Origin: Cristatella mucedo
Taxonomy: Eukaryota > Bryozoa > Phylactolaemata > Cristatellidae
Length of the DNA stretch: 64,000 bases
Assembly (NCBI GenBank): GCA_009760855.2
Contig: WPIO01000002.1
Coordinates: 852,501 to 916,500, forward strand
Direction of reading: 5' to 3'
The stretch's first letter is position 1. Each line of letters opens with the position of its first letter. Under the pieces are notes generated by a model. It had not been told where the DNA came from and did not search any database. It saw only the letters and a program-made list of their open reading frames with translations. Below are positions 34,690 through 46,087 of this stretch, piece by piece. The position numbers were made by a program, and so were the translations under genes.

Positions 34690-35545
34690 GCTTGAGAGGA
34701 CATGGTTGTATCTTGCTAGCAAGTCCAAGTCTGGCTTTAGAGCTAATCACTCCACGGAATCGGCATTGCTTAGAGTGTACAACGATCTACTTAGGAATGC
34801 AGACATGGGTAGAGTATCTCTGCTTGTTTTGCTCGATCTTTCGGCAGCTTTTAATACCATCGATCACAAAAGTCTTCTAGAGCACCTCTCATCTCGCCTG
34901 GGCATCACTGGCACTGCTCTGCAGTGGTTCAGGTCCTATCTCAGTGGGAGACTCCAGAGTATTGATGCAAATGGACAAAAATCATCCGAAGTACCTCTGA
35001 AATATGGGGTACTTCAGGGCTCAGTGCTAGGTCCGGTTCTTTTCACGGTTTATACTCTCCCTCTTGCTGATGTGATTGCCAAGCACAATATAGGCCTTCA
35101 CTTCTATGCAGATGACACTCAGTTATACCTTTGCTTTGATCCCTCCCAGCCTTCGAGCACCTCAAATTCTCTCAACTCCCTTGCTGCATGTATTGATGAC
35201 ATCCGCACATGAATGGAAGCAAATTTCCTTAAAATAAATGATGATATAATTAACTTACTAGTTATGAGCAAACCAAGTGTGATTCAGAAACTGGAAAGGT
35301 TGACGTTCAAAATCGGCTCCGTCACAATATCTCCTGTTGAATCTGAACGTAATCTGTGTCCCGTTCCAAAATGATCTTTCATTGGACGACCACATCAGCT
35401 CCACCGTCAAGTCTGCTTTTTTGTTAGCTACATAGCATTTCTGAAATTCGGGCTTCTTTAGAAAAGGATATCACATCTAAATTGGTCCATGCATTCGTGA
35501 CATCTCATTTTAACTTCTGTAACTCACTCACCGAACTAGTCAGGT
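34690..35545 (+). mobile_element. LINE family A, reverse transcriptase copy
   Basis: A 168-codon open frame (34706-35212) gives the best preserved reverse transcriptase stretch in the window: FRANHSTESALLRVYNDL, VLLDLSAAFNTIDH, GVLQGSVLGPVLFTVYTL and FYADDTQLYL (35102-35116). It ends at a TGA where relatives have Trp. The following text (NFLK..., then AVKSA) continues in shifted frames to about 35540 and stops without a tail. Confidence 0.9.
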
Positions 35546-36458
35546 TCAACGAATACAACCGTGTCTAAAACATGAAGCTTAGAAATGCCTGGGAATCTTT
35601 TTCACTCGGAAACTCCACTGCAGCTCACTAGACTAAAACACAAAATTTTAGAACTGAACAATTTGCTTTAAAAGTTTCAGCGGCCTCGATGCGTGGATTT
35701 TAACTTTTTTTTCTGATAATTTTCCAATTATCCTCGAGAAACTATCACAGTATTGTGCCTTCATAAAGGAAACTTCTAATTGAGATTGTGATTCACAACC
35801 TTAAACATCGCTTTGAATTTAAAAGTTTTCTCTACACTGAGCGGTTACTACGAATAAGTCTAGCAAAAAGAACTCTGCCTGCAGCCTCTATACGATTCCA
35901 TGTTTGGTTTTCATTGATGGAAAAAGTTAGCCTATTCATTGCTCTGGGTTGTAATGATTCACTGGATAAAGAGGCTGCTTAAAAATATTTTAAATTGACT
36001 ATCATTCATACTCAATTTACATATGCCTATATTATATTCTGAGGTTTTTAGAAAATTCTGTCGCAGTACCCTTTCTTCCTTTTTTGTCCCAGATTCTCGT
36101 AAAGATTTTCAAAAAGCGGCTTATGAAAATTTTGACAAGTGTTATTTATCAAGACAGCTTCCACTTGAGTTTGGTGACACTGCTCCGCTCCTTACTACTC
36201 CTACTCCTCTCCTCCATGTGACCAACAAGCATTTTTGGACCGAGAAAGATGCTAGTCACATCATGACCCCAGTCTTGCTGACTTTGGCATTAGCATTTGA
36301 CACTATCACATCGGTATGCCTGATGGACTCCAGCGTGAGGTTGAATACTAGTTGTTACAATGCGTCCAGTCCCTGTCATGTGCTGGTCAAGTTTTCTGCA
36401 GCAGACCAGAAACCGGTGGATTTGCACTAAGGTCCTTTCTAATGACCCTTTTTTGAGT
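35546..36458. other. No gene recognised
   Basis: A 135-codon frame at 36023-36430 has no domain I know. No repeat match was seen within the window. Confidence 0.45.
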
Positions 36459-36462
36459 CTCT

Positions 36463-36948
36463 CGTGTAGTTCGTATGTACGTATGTATGTATATATTGTA
36501 TGCCGGCTCCTGACTTGTGACCGTAAGGTCAAGGGAGCGTGTAGTTCGTATGTATGTATTGTATGCAGGCTCCTCTGATAAGCCACTGTGAGCTGTTAGA
36601 AGCACCACCGAGAGGGGCCGGTGCACAGCTGTGGTCCGCCTGTGATGTGGTATGGACACAGGCCGGTAACCAGCTGGTGGCCAGATGGTGGATTCACCAT
36701 CAGGGTCGGCCGGTGCACCGTTGTGGTCCGCCTTTGATGTGGCATGGATCAGCTGGTGGCCGGATGGTGGATTCACCATCAGGGTCGGCCGGTGCACCGT
36801 TGTGGTCGATGAGTCATCGGAGTCGACCAGGGGAGGGGAGTCGTGTGAGGGCAGGGGCTGAGGGGAGCCGTGCGCTCTTGGGCTCCGTGCGTTAGCGTAA
36901 TAAACTGTCGGTGTTGGGCATCGGCTGTCTCTCTGCTGTGCGAACAAA
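36463..36948 (+). repeat. Candidate solo LTR or minisatellite with 79-bp tandem units
   Basis: TGTAGTTCGTATGTA opens twice (36465 and 36540). Then come two full and one partial unit that start GGCCGGTGCACCGTTGTGGT and contain GATGGTGGATTCACCATCAG (about 36616, 36708 and 36787). An AATAAA follows at 36899-36904, and the block closes TGCGAACA at 36939-36946. TG...CA ends, tandem units upstream and a late AATAAA fit the U3-R-U5 plan of an LTR. No target duplication or second copy was found, so this is tentative. The 186-codon minus frame across it is a by-product. Confidence 0.4.
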
Positions 36949-36949
36949 C

Positions 36950-37425
36950 TGCATCTCGGGAAAAGGCGTGCAGGTCATTGGCAAAGGCTATCACTTCCAT
37001 GCTGACAATACGACAATGCTGACAATACGCAGCCGCTGTGAAACTTCCCCGTCGAAATCGTAGAAATATGCATAGGTTGCATTGACTGATGGTGGGCTTG
37101 TGTCGCGTATATTAGATCCTGTTTGGCAGCCAATTTCTTCTAAGCTAAATGAAGATGAAAACGAACACCATATGATTATAGGACACTCTAAAAGACAGTT
37201 TGACGAGGATACTCTGCTCTTCCCATCGGTGGTACTGCTGTGTGACCGTCATCGTGTGCTCGGAATTCAGGAGTCCGCCTTGACGCTTGCATGTTTCATT
37301 CACAAGTCCACTGTCATTGTTAGCCTTCAATTGAGACCCAAATCTAAGATTCCCGACTGTCTATCACGATGCCTGGCTAAAGAGAGATCAAGCTTCCCAG
37401 CCCTGCCTATACCGGGTAGCTGCGA
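36950..37425. other. Unassigned, upstream part of a 189-codon frame
   Basis: The frame 37082-37651 runs on into the LINE family B copy at about 37430. Its first part may be the upstream, diverged ORF2 of that LINE, but the similarity is too weak to claim. Confidence 0.35.
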
Positions 37426-37429
37426 ATTC

Positions 37430-37925
37430 GTTTTTGCTGTGGTACCAGCAAAGTCCTTTAAGCTTATATTGCTGGCGATGAATATGGATGCTAGGTCATT
37501 CATGCAGTCCAAGAATCCAAGAGGTCCGGCTGCTCGTCTTGTTCTTTGCACAAGGATCTGGGATCTCATCCAGACGGTAAACGGACATAGTGAAAATTCT
37601 TACTCTTACCGAAAACGCCCGCCGTGGGTCTGCTCTTTCATATATTGCTGAAATGCTCCCCCCCCCCGTTTCAGCTTCCACCTGGCCTCAGATCTTCATC
37701 AAACGATGAATTAGATTTTTCACTTCTTCGCTTAAATATTGCTAGCAACAGATATTTTTCTCGGCAGGCTTTCTACTGTGGAACTGTTTTCCATAGTTAT
37801 TTTGTTGCAACGGCTACTTTCCTGCTGCCGATTGCAGCACAATCTTACTTCCTAAACTGCAGTCCTGACTCGTCCATGCTTCTTACTAATACTATCATCT
37901 CCGCTGCGTGAGATGGTGGAATGAT
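37430..37925 (+). mobile_element. LINE family B, diverged copy
   Basis: The frame at 37463-37520 reads ILLAMNMDARSFMQSKNPR, like the LAMNMAARL block of the copy at 15152. Then 37650-37800 reads PGLRSSSNDELDFSLLRLN, matching the family B carboxy domain, and ends in the TAAACTGCAGTCCTGACTCG UTR. No ATTAC tail remains. Confidence 0.65.
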
Positions 37926-38033
37926 GAGGATGTTAGTTGGCGACTATTTGCGCACTTAGGCTACAGGGGTTCGCCACAAAATTATCAAGCGTAATCCATG
38001 TTTAGTCTTTTTAGCTTCATGCAGTTACTGGGG

Positions 38034-38048
38034 ATATATATATATTTA

Positions 38049-38125
<77 letters not shown>

Positions 38126-38231
38126 CGCTCGACCCCGGCAGGACAGGGCACTGCCGGCAAATGTACATATACTTGTTAAAAATCTTGTTCTCGATATTAT
38201 GTGTATACATATATATACATACATATCTAAT

Positions 38232-38268
<37 letters not shown>
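38034..38268. repeat. (AT)n microsatellites
   Basis: Long (TA)n at about 38061-38124 is preceded by TTTA repeats, and a second (TA)n lies at about 38241-38268. Between them is unique sequence. Confidence 0.95.
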
Positions 38269-38270
<2 letters not shown>

Positions 38271-38774
38271 CAGGTACATATGTATGCACTTTTTCAGAAT
38301 GTGAAAATGCACAGAAAAAGATTTTGGTCTTTTTGCGGGCTACATAGATGTTTTATTATCATTAGCAGTAGATTGCTATTACTATTGCTATTGCTGGAGC
38401 TGATTGGTGATGTAATTGCCTTGTGTTTCACTGTTGTAACAAACGTATCAAATGTAAAGCGCTAGTTGCGTACAAATTAATCAAAAAGCTGAGTGCGGTT
38501 GCAGAATGTATGCTCATGGTAAAAGCAGAGCGTAACTTTCTAACTAGCGAAACAGCCAGTTCTTGTTCTGCCGATTCACCAGCCTTGGATAAGTCGAGGA
38601 GACAAAATACGTATAGAAGGTATTTTCGATGCCATCATTATATCATCAATCCCCTCACACCGCATGGCAGCCATATTAAATGGTCGTTGAAATTGGCTTA
38701 TTCGGAAAAAATTAGCTGGTAACTGCTTACTTTTCTGTGCACCTCCTGCCACAGTGCCGGACCAACAACTTTGC

Positions 38775-39410
38775 CGCATGCTGCACTGAATTGAATATCA
38801 CGACTAGGTCTCGCTCTGAGGCCGGCTGCGTTGTACTCTCTAATTCTGGCATGAAACTTGGACTGCTCGAGCTCGAGCTCGAGCTCGAGCTCGAGCCGTC
38901 TCGGTGGTGGGCAAAGTAAGAAAACCATCGACTTTGTGTGAAACTTTGCGTTTCCTATAAGTCAACTGCTTACGTGATGCCACGGTCGCTGAAAGTGATG
39001 CGCTAGAGCTGCTATTCCGCTGTTCTTTCGCACATGCGCTCCAGCGTTCGAGCTCGCATGGCCGCATGTTCATGACTCAAATTGTATTCTTCGCTAAGAG
39101 TTCCGCTACAGAACGGCATGCTTCATCGATCGTGCTATCGCTAGCGCAGACTCTTCTCCACAGTGATTGGACGATGCGGTCGGAGTGAAGGCGTGAGGGA
39201 GAACGGCGGTGCTGTCCATCTTAAGCGTGTCCCGACATTTCTTAGCAGCAGTGCTTTCGGCGCTCAAATTATGTCGCATACTCTTGCTCTCTTGGATTTT
39301 TCTTTCGTTGCTTCAGGTGACTGTCGGCCATTCTTTTGAACGGGAGATTTAATCGGACCTGCTTTTCTCGCTCTGATGGCTCGTATCAGCATGTAGAATG
39401 CCTGTCGAGG
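38775..39410 (+). repeat. Unknown dispersed module, copy 1
   Basis: This segment matches 52255-53212 in order and orientation. It starts CTGAATTGAATATC. The middle is TTCCGCTACAGAACGGCATG, then GATTGGACGATGCGGTCGGA, and the end is AGAATGCCTGTCGAGG. No long frame is conserved between copies. It may be a non-autonomous element or the remains of a segmental duplication. It contains an inverted CCAAT box and a (CTCGAG)n run at 38867-38896. Confidence 0.6.
38867..38896. repeat. (CTCGAG)n hexanucleotide repeat
   Basis: About five CTCGAG units in a row, each self-complementary, so the whole run can form a hairpin. Confidence 0.9.
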
Positions 39411-40315
39411 AATCATTTACTCAGTGGTATTAGGCACACAATCATGATTGACGCTTGCCAACAAATGAGGCTGGTATGTGTGCCGTATATTACATTAGGC
39501 AGAAGAATAGTAATAAACTGTTGGAATTGTGAGATAGGATAGAAGTAAATTTGTAGAGTACATTTTTTGGTGTACTATGACTCGAAAATTTTAAATAGCA
39601 TGAGCACTTCTGAATTTCGCATGTAGGTGAATCTGACACTAAAGAGAACCCTGTATGAAAAACTCCTATCTAGTGGCTCTGAATTGCAGAACTGAAAGAA
39701 TAACGAGTAGTTTTTAGTTAATTATACAGAAAGCTTGCATGGAAGAGTAAAACGGTGCTAAAATATTTCCCTGCGTGGCACACCGAGGTGGCTAACAACC
39801 TCTAATACTCACCGAGAAAGCCAAACTTACTGAGACAGCCACTCTGACTGAATCAGCTAATCCTTGATCCTGTTAGAGGATTTACTCCAACACGTGATTA
39901 AAATAGCTAAAACAGTCATTTGCTTAGTGCTCTGAGAGAACTCAATCTATATGCAATGCTTTAAATACGACTTACGGCTTGATCCCGTGACCTTTATCAT
40001 AAAAGGCCAGCATCTTACCTCTAGACAGAACTAGGAGATTTTTCTCCTCAAAAGAGTTTTTTTTTGGGCTCATGTGTTTGTTCCTGCTTGGGTTGTCACT
40101 ATTTTATCATCTCTCACCTTAGCAACTAAAAAAATATATGTCTGAGTAAGCAGCACAAACTACAAATTAAGTCTTTCAATTGTAATTGTAACTTCTAAAG
40201 ACAGCAGTCGATTGAAATTATCTCAAGATCCCGCTCATCTTCCATTCATTAGGATTTAAAAACAGACGTCAGCTTTGTCTCCAGTAAGCGACATCTTATG
40301 TTATTTTAACCAGTT
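39411..40315. other. No gene recognised
   Basis: A degraded family A tail (CTCTGAGAGAACTCAATCTA at about 39930) is the only recognisable item. Confidence 0.45.
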
Positions 40316-40325
40316 ATATATATAC

Positions 40326-40415
<90 letters not shown>
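40316..40415. repeat. (TA)n(TG)n compound microsatellite
   Basis: About 12 TA units are followed by about 36 perfect TG units. Confidence 0.95.
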
Positions 40416-40417
<2 letters not shown>

Positions 40418-41395
40418 CACCTCTGACGACTAAGTTGGAGCAAGCTAAGCAGCAAAGTTGCAAGGTTGAGAGGAGAGTAGCAAGATGCAGAGGAGGCCCT
40501 AGTCTTCTTTTCAGCGCTGAGCCCCTCGTTGCGTTTCGTTGATTTTGGCAAGTTATATGAAGAGCTCTCGATAAGTTAGTCTACTTGAAAAACTCCTGGC
40601 CATGACCTTAGGTAGGGCTCAAGGAATACAGCGTAAGGAGAAGCCCTGGGTATGAGTACTGCCATGCTCTTCTCGGTAAATTAAATAAAATTTATATAAA
40701 TACTAATAGGTTATTTACTTGGTACTCTAAAATAGCTAAATCTCAGCCCAGGCACTGAACGACTCACCGCTAATGAGCAATAGTCATGGGTGACATGACA
40801 TGCACGGTATCATGCTTAAAAAAGCGAGTAAAGCACACAAGTATATAGCACACTAAGATCAGCATGCAAAAGCCTACACGAAGAAGCTCGGAGTTGTCAG
40901 TCAATATGACCCTAGTTAGTTAGTGACATGCATTAAATCAGGTACAGAAGAAGAGCATACAAAAACAATATAAAATAGAATCAATAAAAGTCTTAAAGCT
41001 TATTGGAGCGCAGGCGAAAGAGCTGAGCTGAGCGAAGCAGGTGCAGCATCCTTAGATAAGACCTAAACAAGATACAAAGTCGTTACGGGTGGTCATTGAA
41101 GTCAGATACGAGTTTCGGACTTTTGGTCCACGCGAACTAAATGCTCCCATTACCAAAGACTTCAATTGAGGGCAAGCAATGGCAAAATGACAGAAAGCCA
41201 AGAAGCGGGTAGCGTGGCGGAGCATGGAGGTCAAGGACAGGTCAAGACTGGTGCAATCGGATGAAATGACAGAGGATCTTCGATTCGATTGATGGTAGGG
41301 GGTCATTGAAGCTTAAATAGAAGTGACAAGACATGGCAGCTACGCCGTTGACGACAGATTAGATAAGCTGCTGAATTGTGCACCTGATTGAAGAT
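40416..41395. other. Mostly unassigned; possible LINE family B scrap
   Basis: The minus frame 41306-41052 ends with a GAFSSRGPKVRNSYLTSM-like block. It resembles the F(S/G)...GP..WNSL end of LINE ORF2, but it is short. Confidence 0.35.
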
Positions 41396-41399
41396 TTAA

Positions 41400-41558
41400 A
41401 ATAAAAATAAATAAATAAACAAAATATAATTAATTTGTATAGCACCCCAAGAGAACTCAATCTCTATTCAGGCACTTCATATATGCCACGGGCTCGAGCC
41501 TAAGACCTCAGCAAGACCTTGGTCGGAGCGAGCACCTTAACCGCTGGACCAAACCAGT
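41400..41558 (-). repeat. SINE family 1 with LINE family A tail
   Basis: On the minus strand an A-box-like TGGTCCAGCGG (41541-41551) and a B-box-like GGCTCGAGCCC (41490-41500) form the tRNA-like head. The body is a shortened family A tail (AGTGCCTGAATAGAGATTGA, then AGTTCTCTTGGGGTGCTATA) with an AT-rich end. Confidence 0.7.
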
Positions 41559-41764
41559 TTTGGCAAGAGCAGAGGCCGCGAGTTCTGAAGACAAGAAATA
41601 TTCGGAATGTAGACGCCACGGCCGAGAGGCGTGACCAAGGTTGGCAGTCGTACCGTAATTTCTCTAAACACGCTGTAGTTTTGCAATGTTTAACAGCTGA
41701 AAGAAGGCCCAAACCGGGTACTTGAACCTAGTCTTGGCCTTGTATTTAAGGCGTTTGCACTAAA

Positions 41765-41890
41765 CGATCAAAGTCGAGGATTTTAACCCTGCACCGGAAA
41801 ATCCTATATTGCTAGCTGCAAGCAGTGGTGATAGCCGTTAAGGATCATCTACTGCTATACAAACGAGACTGATAATTCAACTAGCCTTTT
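41765..41890 (+). repeat. SINE family 2
   Basis: GATTTTAACCCTGCACCGG, then AATCCTATATTGCTAGCTGC and GTGGTGATAGCCGTTAAGGA, ending GACTGATAATTCAAC. The B box is degraded. Confidence 0.6.
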
Positions 41891-42305
41891 ATTTTTGTAA
41901 ATTGTGTACAATAAAACTAAAACTCGAATATTAGTTAAAAGCTGCAGGTTCTCGTTATGCTGGTATTCTTATTCTGTGAGATCAATGATTGTCAGTCAGG
42001 AGCTTCACCCATCATTTTGATAAGAGGATTTAATATTTTTTTTCAGTGCACATAAATATGCCAGTTTATTATTTCTATTTGTTTACGTATATCTATGTTA
42101 CTATTTCCATGCATATGCTGCTAAAGAACGCACTTCCAAAGTAAGTCCATCAAGATTACTAAAGACACGGTGGCGACCCGCTCATGTGTGCAATGGTCGT
42201 ACTTGGTGCCGAAATGGTCGTGCACCTGTAAACGATATAGTCAACTAAACACGATAAGGCCAACTTAATAGCTATGGTAATCGTAGTGAGATACAGAAAT
42301 CAAAA
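41891..42305. other. No gene recognised
   Basis: AT-rich sequence without a supported feature. Confidence 0.5.
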
Positions 42306-42307
42306 AC

Positions 42308-43095
42308 TCTATTTAAAATGGGCCCTGTCAGCATTCCCCCTGTAGCATCTGCATGCTGGTGCCCAGATCCAAAGTGACACTTGTCGGATGGCCATGCCAG
42401 CTCCAGTTAAATCCGTATACTTTCTGCGACGTAATATTGCAAAAATTCGGGTATGGTTTGACGGGAAACCACGTAAAAGTTGGCTTATGCATTCCTGGTA
42501 TCCCGTTCTGACTTCTGCAACTTTCTGCTAGCAGGTCTTCCTGCCAATGTTGAAAGGCACTTAAACTTGGTGTAGAACTCTGCAGCCAGGCTTTTCTGTC
42601 GTGTGCATCACAGCCACCGCATTACACCACTTCTCACCAACCTGCACTGGCTCCAAATTAGGCAGTGCATTGCCTTAAAGGTTTGTTACTAACTCTTTAG
42701 TACCTTCACTTTTTTCTCCAGCCTGCCTATTAGAACTGCTCCCCGATCAGGTTAAGCATCGTACCACTTGCTCTTAATGACTCGGGCCGTTAAACTGAGC
42801 CTCCGAAGAAACTCAAATTTTTAGGAGACAGTGCCTTTATTTCGCATGCTCCAATAGCCTCGAACTTACTTCCGACTGACGTCTATACATTCTCTTAAAT
42901 GACGACATTTCAAAAGAGACTAAAAATGCACCTTTCCGTTCTGCATTCAGTGTGTCCTGTGCTCATGCGTGCTAACACTGTGAATCGTATTACTAACCGT
43001 ATTGACATGCTTTCCTTACAGGATATATAAGTGGCAGAAAGGAGATTTAGTTCTCTTAAGGTGCTAAACAAATGTATCATTTGTTTTGATTTATT
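42308..43095 (+). mobile_element. LINE family A, old degraded copy
   Basis: Many point changes and small gaps, but the order of family A blocks is kept: the region after the reverse transcriptase, a CNFLLAGLPA-like block (about 42520-42550), the HRITPLLTNLHWLQ-like block, the end of ORF2, then the 3' UTR with CATGCGTGCTAACACTGTGA and a decayed tail at 43020-43090. Confidence 0.75.
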
Positions 43096-43429
43096 TTATA
43101 TTTGGGAAAAACTCACACTACGACGGCCAACTAACTATCAAAGCTATTTTAGTGAGGTTACCGATTGACCGGCGATTACTTCGAAGTGCAAAACTTTTTA
43201 TGGCGGACTCAAATTAGAAATCTGGATCATTAAATGCCCGTCGCCGACTAGGTAGTCTAGTCACGCTGCCTTTGAACAGATTTTAAATATTTGGGCTCGA
43301 AGCAATTAGGGCGGAGCTTAAGATTATTAATGGCTAAGTGCTCTAAAAATGGCTGGCTTTCACTTTAACTAAACGGTTTTTAGTCCGACGATCTTAAAGC
43401 TTAACTTCGAGACACTTAAGAAAGAAGCT

Positions 43430-43530
43430 ACATGCGCATTTTCTAACAGCATTGGCTGGGTCCAGTGAGTTCTCCTTTGTGTGGCTATGTGTGTTGACAC
43501 TGTGCATATTGTTGGCTGAATCCGCTTTAT
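43430..43530 (+). repeat. LINE family A 3' UTR scrap
   Basis: GGGTCCAGTGAGTTCTCCTT, then GTGTTGACACTGTGCATATT match the UTR that follows ORF2 in family A. Confidence 0.55.
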
Positions 43531-43744
43531 AGCCAGTGAAATTATGCTACAGCGAGCGATCTCATCTTGACCTGCAGTGCAGCATTGGCTGACAAGACTG
43601 CAGTGCAGCACAGGACCCGGTTCTATCGTGGGAGCCGTAGACAACTTCTGATTGGCTGGATATCACGTGTCGCTAGACCAATTGAACTCTGAGAAGGCCG
43701 CGTCAGGTACGGCTGAGCAGACCACGCTCCTTAAGAGAAGGCAT

Positions 43745-43892
43745 TACGACGAGCTGGTTTGGCCCAGTGGGTTAAGGTGCCCGCCCCGATCAAGGTCTGG
43801 CCGAGGCCGTGAACTCCAGCCCCGAATCCAGCGCCTGAATTGATATTAAGTTCTCCTAGGGCGCTATACAGATTAATTATATTATATTTTTG
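43745..43892 (+). repeat. SINE family 1, good A box
   Basis: The A box TGGCCCAGTGG (43760-43770) matches the pol III consensus. The tRNA-like arm (GTTAAGGTGCCCGCCCCGAT) follows, then a family A-derived tail (TTAAGTTCTCCTAGGGCGCT, ATACAGATTAATTATATT). The B box is worn. Confidence 0.7.
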
Positions 43893-44084
43893 TATGCACG
43901 ATGGCTTGCTCAGCCAATAGCAATCTTTTAAGACTACTGCATATTGATCCTTTTAGTTGCTAATACCTCGTTCGCGTTTGCTACGATCCACGTTCTGTTT
44001 GTTGGCTGCGTTATTAAAGCTCGTGATTTTCTCATTCTGCGACAGGCGAGTGGCTTCACGGCAGCACTTCGTCTCACACATATT

Positions 44085-44187
44085 GCCACTTAATCCTGTT
44101 GAAATGCTTCCCATACAGCTTATGTAAAGTACTAGAAAGAGTTTTATTTCTCTGGTAGCGCTATACTCAATTATGATTATCATTGAT
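44085..44187 (+). repeat. LINE family A tail
   Basis: TTGAAATGCTTCCCATACAG, then AAAGTACTAGAAAGAGTTTT and a short ATT-like end. Confidence 0.65.
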
Positions 44188-44439
44188 TCAGTTTATATTT
44201 AAGCAAAAAATAAATTAGGTCGATATCGGCAGGTGTCTTCCTATCATGAATGAGCTGGACTGACGCTAACCAGTCAGCGCGACCTTATACAAATCCTTTT
44301 TCTCGACTCTCCATTTTACCTTCGCCTCGCACCGGATAAGTAGACGTTCGGAGAAAGAGCGTAGGCGGAAATTTTCGCAGAGCAGGATTATACAGAGCAC
44401 AGTTCTTTCGCTGACCCACGAGGCCAAGGCCACCGCTGA

Positions 44440-44886
44440 TCTCCTCCATACCTAGGCTGAACTGCTGCACCAGTTTCAGCCTCCTCGTGCCCGCAGATCC
44501 TGTAGGGACAATAAATGAGCTGTTCCATCCCTCCGCTTAAACACCGTTGGCGACAGAAGCTTTAGTTCTGCAGGTTCTAGACTGGAACTCGCTTCCACGA
44601 TTCTTACCCTACGAAAACTACTCTGCTGCTGCCAACTATGGCACATCCTTTCCAACGGTCTCGAGCTTCTATTCCCATGCTACTCACAACCTCAACTGCT
44701 CTCCTGACTCTGTTATGCTTCCTACTTTCGCTTTGCTGCGTGAGATGAAGTCTGATGGCTACCGAATGCCTTCCGAAAAAGCCGCTTAGGCTGTGAGTGC
44801 GCTATACAAAACTCTCTCGTGTAACATCCACATAGTCTTTGTGGCTTTGTGGGGTTAAAAATGGAGATACATTACATTGCATTATT
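44440..44886 (+). mobile_element. LINE family B, 3' end
   Basis: The end of ORF2 (CTGAACTGCTGCACCAGTTT) and the 3' UTR match 5360-5800 closely and end GGAGATACATTACATTGCAT. It lies on the opposite strand to the GTPase gene 1. Confidence 0.85.
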
Positions 44887-45291
44887 AACAGGAAGCCTTA
44901 GAGAGCAGGAGCCTAATCGGAAAGCTTTGCAGAGCATGAATATAAGCCTGAAGCTGTGCACCACCAGAGTACAAGTAGCTGCTTGGAACATGGCACCGGG
45001 CGGCCATGTCATTCGTATCCGCTCTGGCGCTCAACCTAGATGGAGGGGCACTAGTGCGAACACTCCTTCTTGAAGACAGCTCGAGCGAGACGATGCAATC
45101 AAACCGAGTCCGATGAGGCCCTCTGCCCACCTCTGCCCACCTCTGCTCACCTCTGACCTCCCGCCGAGCGCGTGCCCCCTCCCGACTTCCTCGTACCGAT
45201 CATCAGCATATTCAGAAGCGAAAGCGCCTCCATCCGGCGGTGTTCACCGAGCCTGCATTCAGCCCCGTTTGCCTGCCGCCCCATCGCCTAC

Positions 45292-45469
45292 CTCGTTCAC
45301 GTTTGCCTTCGTTTTTGCCGACGTCTCGACGTACGGCACGTTCCATAGCTTCGCCAAGTCTTGACCCTCGGCCGTTGGCACTTGCCGAGCGTCGTCGAGG
45401 TCTGCCTTATTGCCAACCAGCACGAGCGGAACGTCGTCGAAGCCGGATCGAACCAGCGAGATATGGTCC
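45292..45469 (-). CDS. Ral-like small GTPase gene 1, exon 3
   Basis: The exon has acceptor CCTCTCAG (minus) and donor GAG/GTAGGC, and joins exon 2 inside an Arg codon (phase 2 to phase 0). It encodes residues 99-158: [18 protein letters not shown] holds the guanine-specificity NKAD (119-122), and WNVPYVETSAKTKANVNE holds ETSAK (147-151). The WNV.Y(V/I)ETSAKT.AN pattern is typical of Ral. A further exon with the hypervariable tail should follow, but I could not place one with confidence. The exon has the same length (178 bp) and boundaries as gene 2 exon 3. Confidence 0.9.
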
Positions 45470-45626
45470 CTGAGAGGTCAGAGGAGTCAGTCAGCCAGAG
45501 TAAGATGGCCGCTTCGGCCGATCTGCGCCCGCTGCCAGCTTCAGTGGGTGGGCTCGCATAGAGTGCGCCGTCGCCTGAATCGCCGAGCTTACGTTGGCGT
45601 CGCCTCTGTCAGTTAGTACTTCTTAC

Positions 45627-45838
45627 CTTATACTCGTGGCCGCAGCGAGTGAATCGCGATCCGTAACACTGAAGACGCACAGGAAACCTCCGGCGTGGCG
45701 TAGGTAAATGTCCCAATAGTCAGAGCGTGCTTCGCTGCCAGCGTGGTCAAGAATCTCCACAGAATCCTCTATTTTGTCTAGAACGACTTTCTTTCTCCTG
45801 AATGAGCGCACCTTCGTCGGCTCATAGCCTTCGGTGAA
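45627..45838 (-). CDS. Ral-like small GTPase gene 1, exon 2 (altered switch II)
   Basis: The exon is 212 bp, with acceptor GCTTGTAG (minus) and donor AAG/GTAAGA, phase 0 to 2. It encodes residues 29-98. The effector loop EGYEPTKVRSFRRKKVVLD (31-49) is Ral-like and keeps the Mg-binding Thr36. The usual DTAGQE reads DHAGSE (59-64), so the catalytic Gln (Ras Q61, Ral Q72) is Ser63 and the preceding Thr is His60. GGFLCVFSV further on is the typical Ral core strand. With the P-loop changes in exon 1, normal GTP hydrolysis is unlikely. The frame is open and the splice sites are good, so it is not an obvious pseudogene. Confidence 0.92.
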
Positions 45839-45992
45839 CTACAAGCTAGCAAAGTCGACGTGATTTAGTCCACCCACAAATGCCAGCATCGATGTCGTGT
45901 AAATTTAGTTTTACCGCTGCTCTTAAAACGCTTCTTTATAATAGTTTTATCCAAACCTTTTGCAAAACCATCAGGACTCTCTTCCGATGCTA

Positions 45993-46087
45993 CTGAATAA
46001 TAATAATAATAATAATAATAACGCACTTGATAAAGCGCCCTCAGAGAACTCAATCTCTTTCTAGGCGCTTTACATTTGCTGCGTTCA
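45993..46087 (-). repeat. LINE family A tail
   Basis: TAATAATAATAATAATAATA, then GCACTTGATAAAGCGCCCTC and AGGCGCTTTACATTTGCTGC: one of the least diverged tails, in intron 1 of GTPase gene 1. Confidence 0.85.

Noticed and set aside
36387-36947. 186-codon minus frame
   Set aside because: It follows tandem repeats and a TGTA-rich stretch. No domain, and a candidate LTR explains the region better.
37082-37651. 189-codon plus frame as a host gene
   Set aside because: Its second half matches the LINE family B ORF2 block, so it is more likely a decayed LINE.
44285-44470. Possible tail exon of GTPase gene 1 (a GKMESREKG stretch resembles the Ral tail)
   Set aside because: The similarity is a few residues only. 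No acceptor lies in the right place, and the helix that should come first is absent.
45405-45616. Plus-strand frames over the GTPase exons
   Set aside because: They are shadows of the minus-strand exons 2 and 3.
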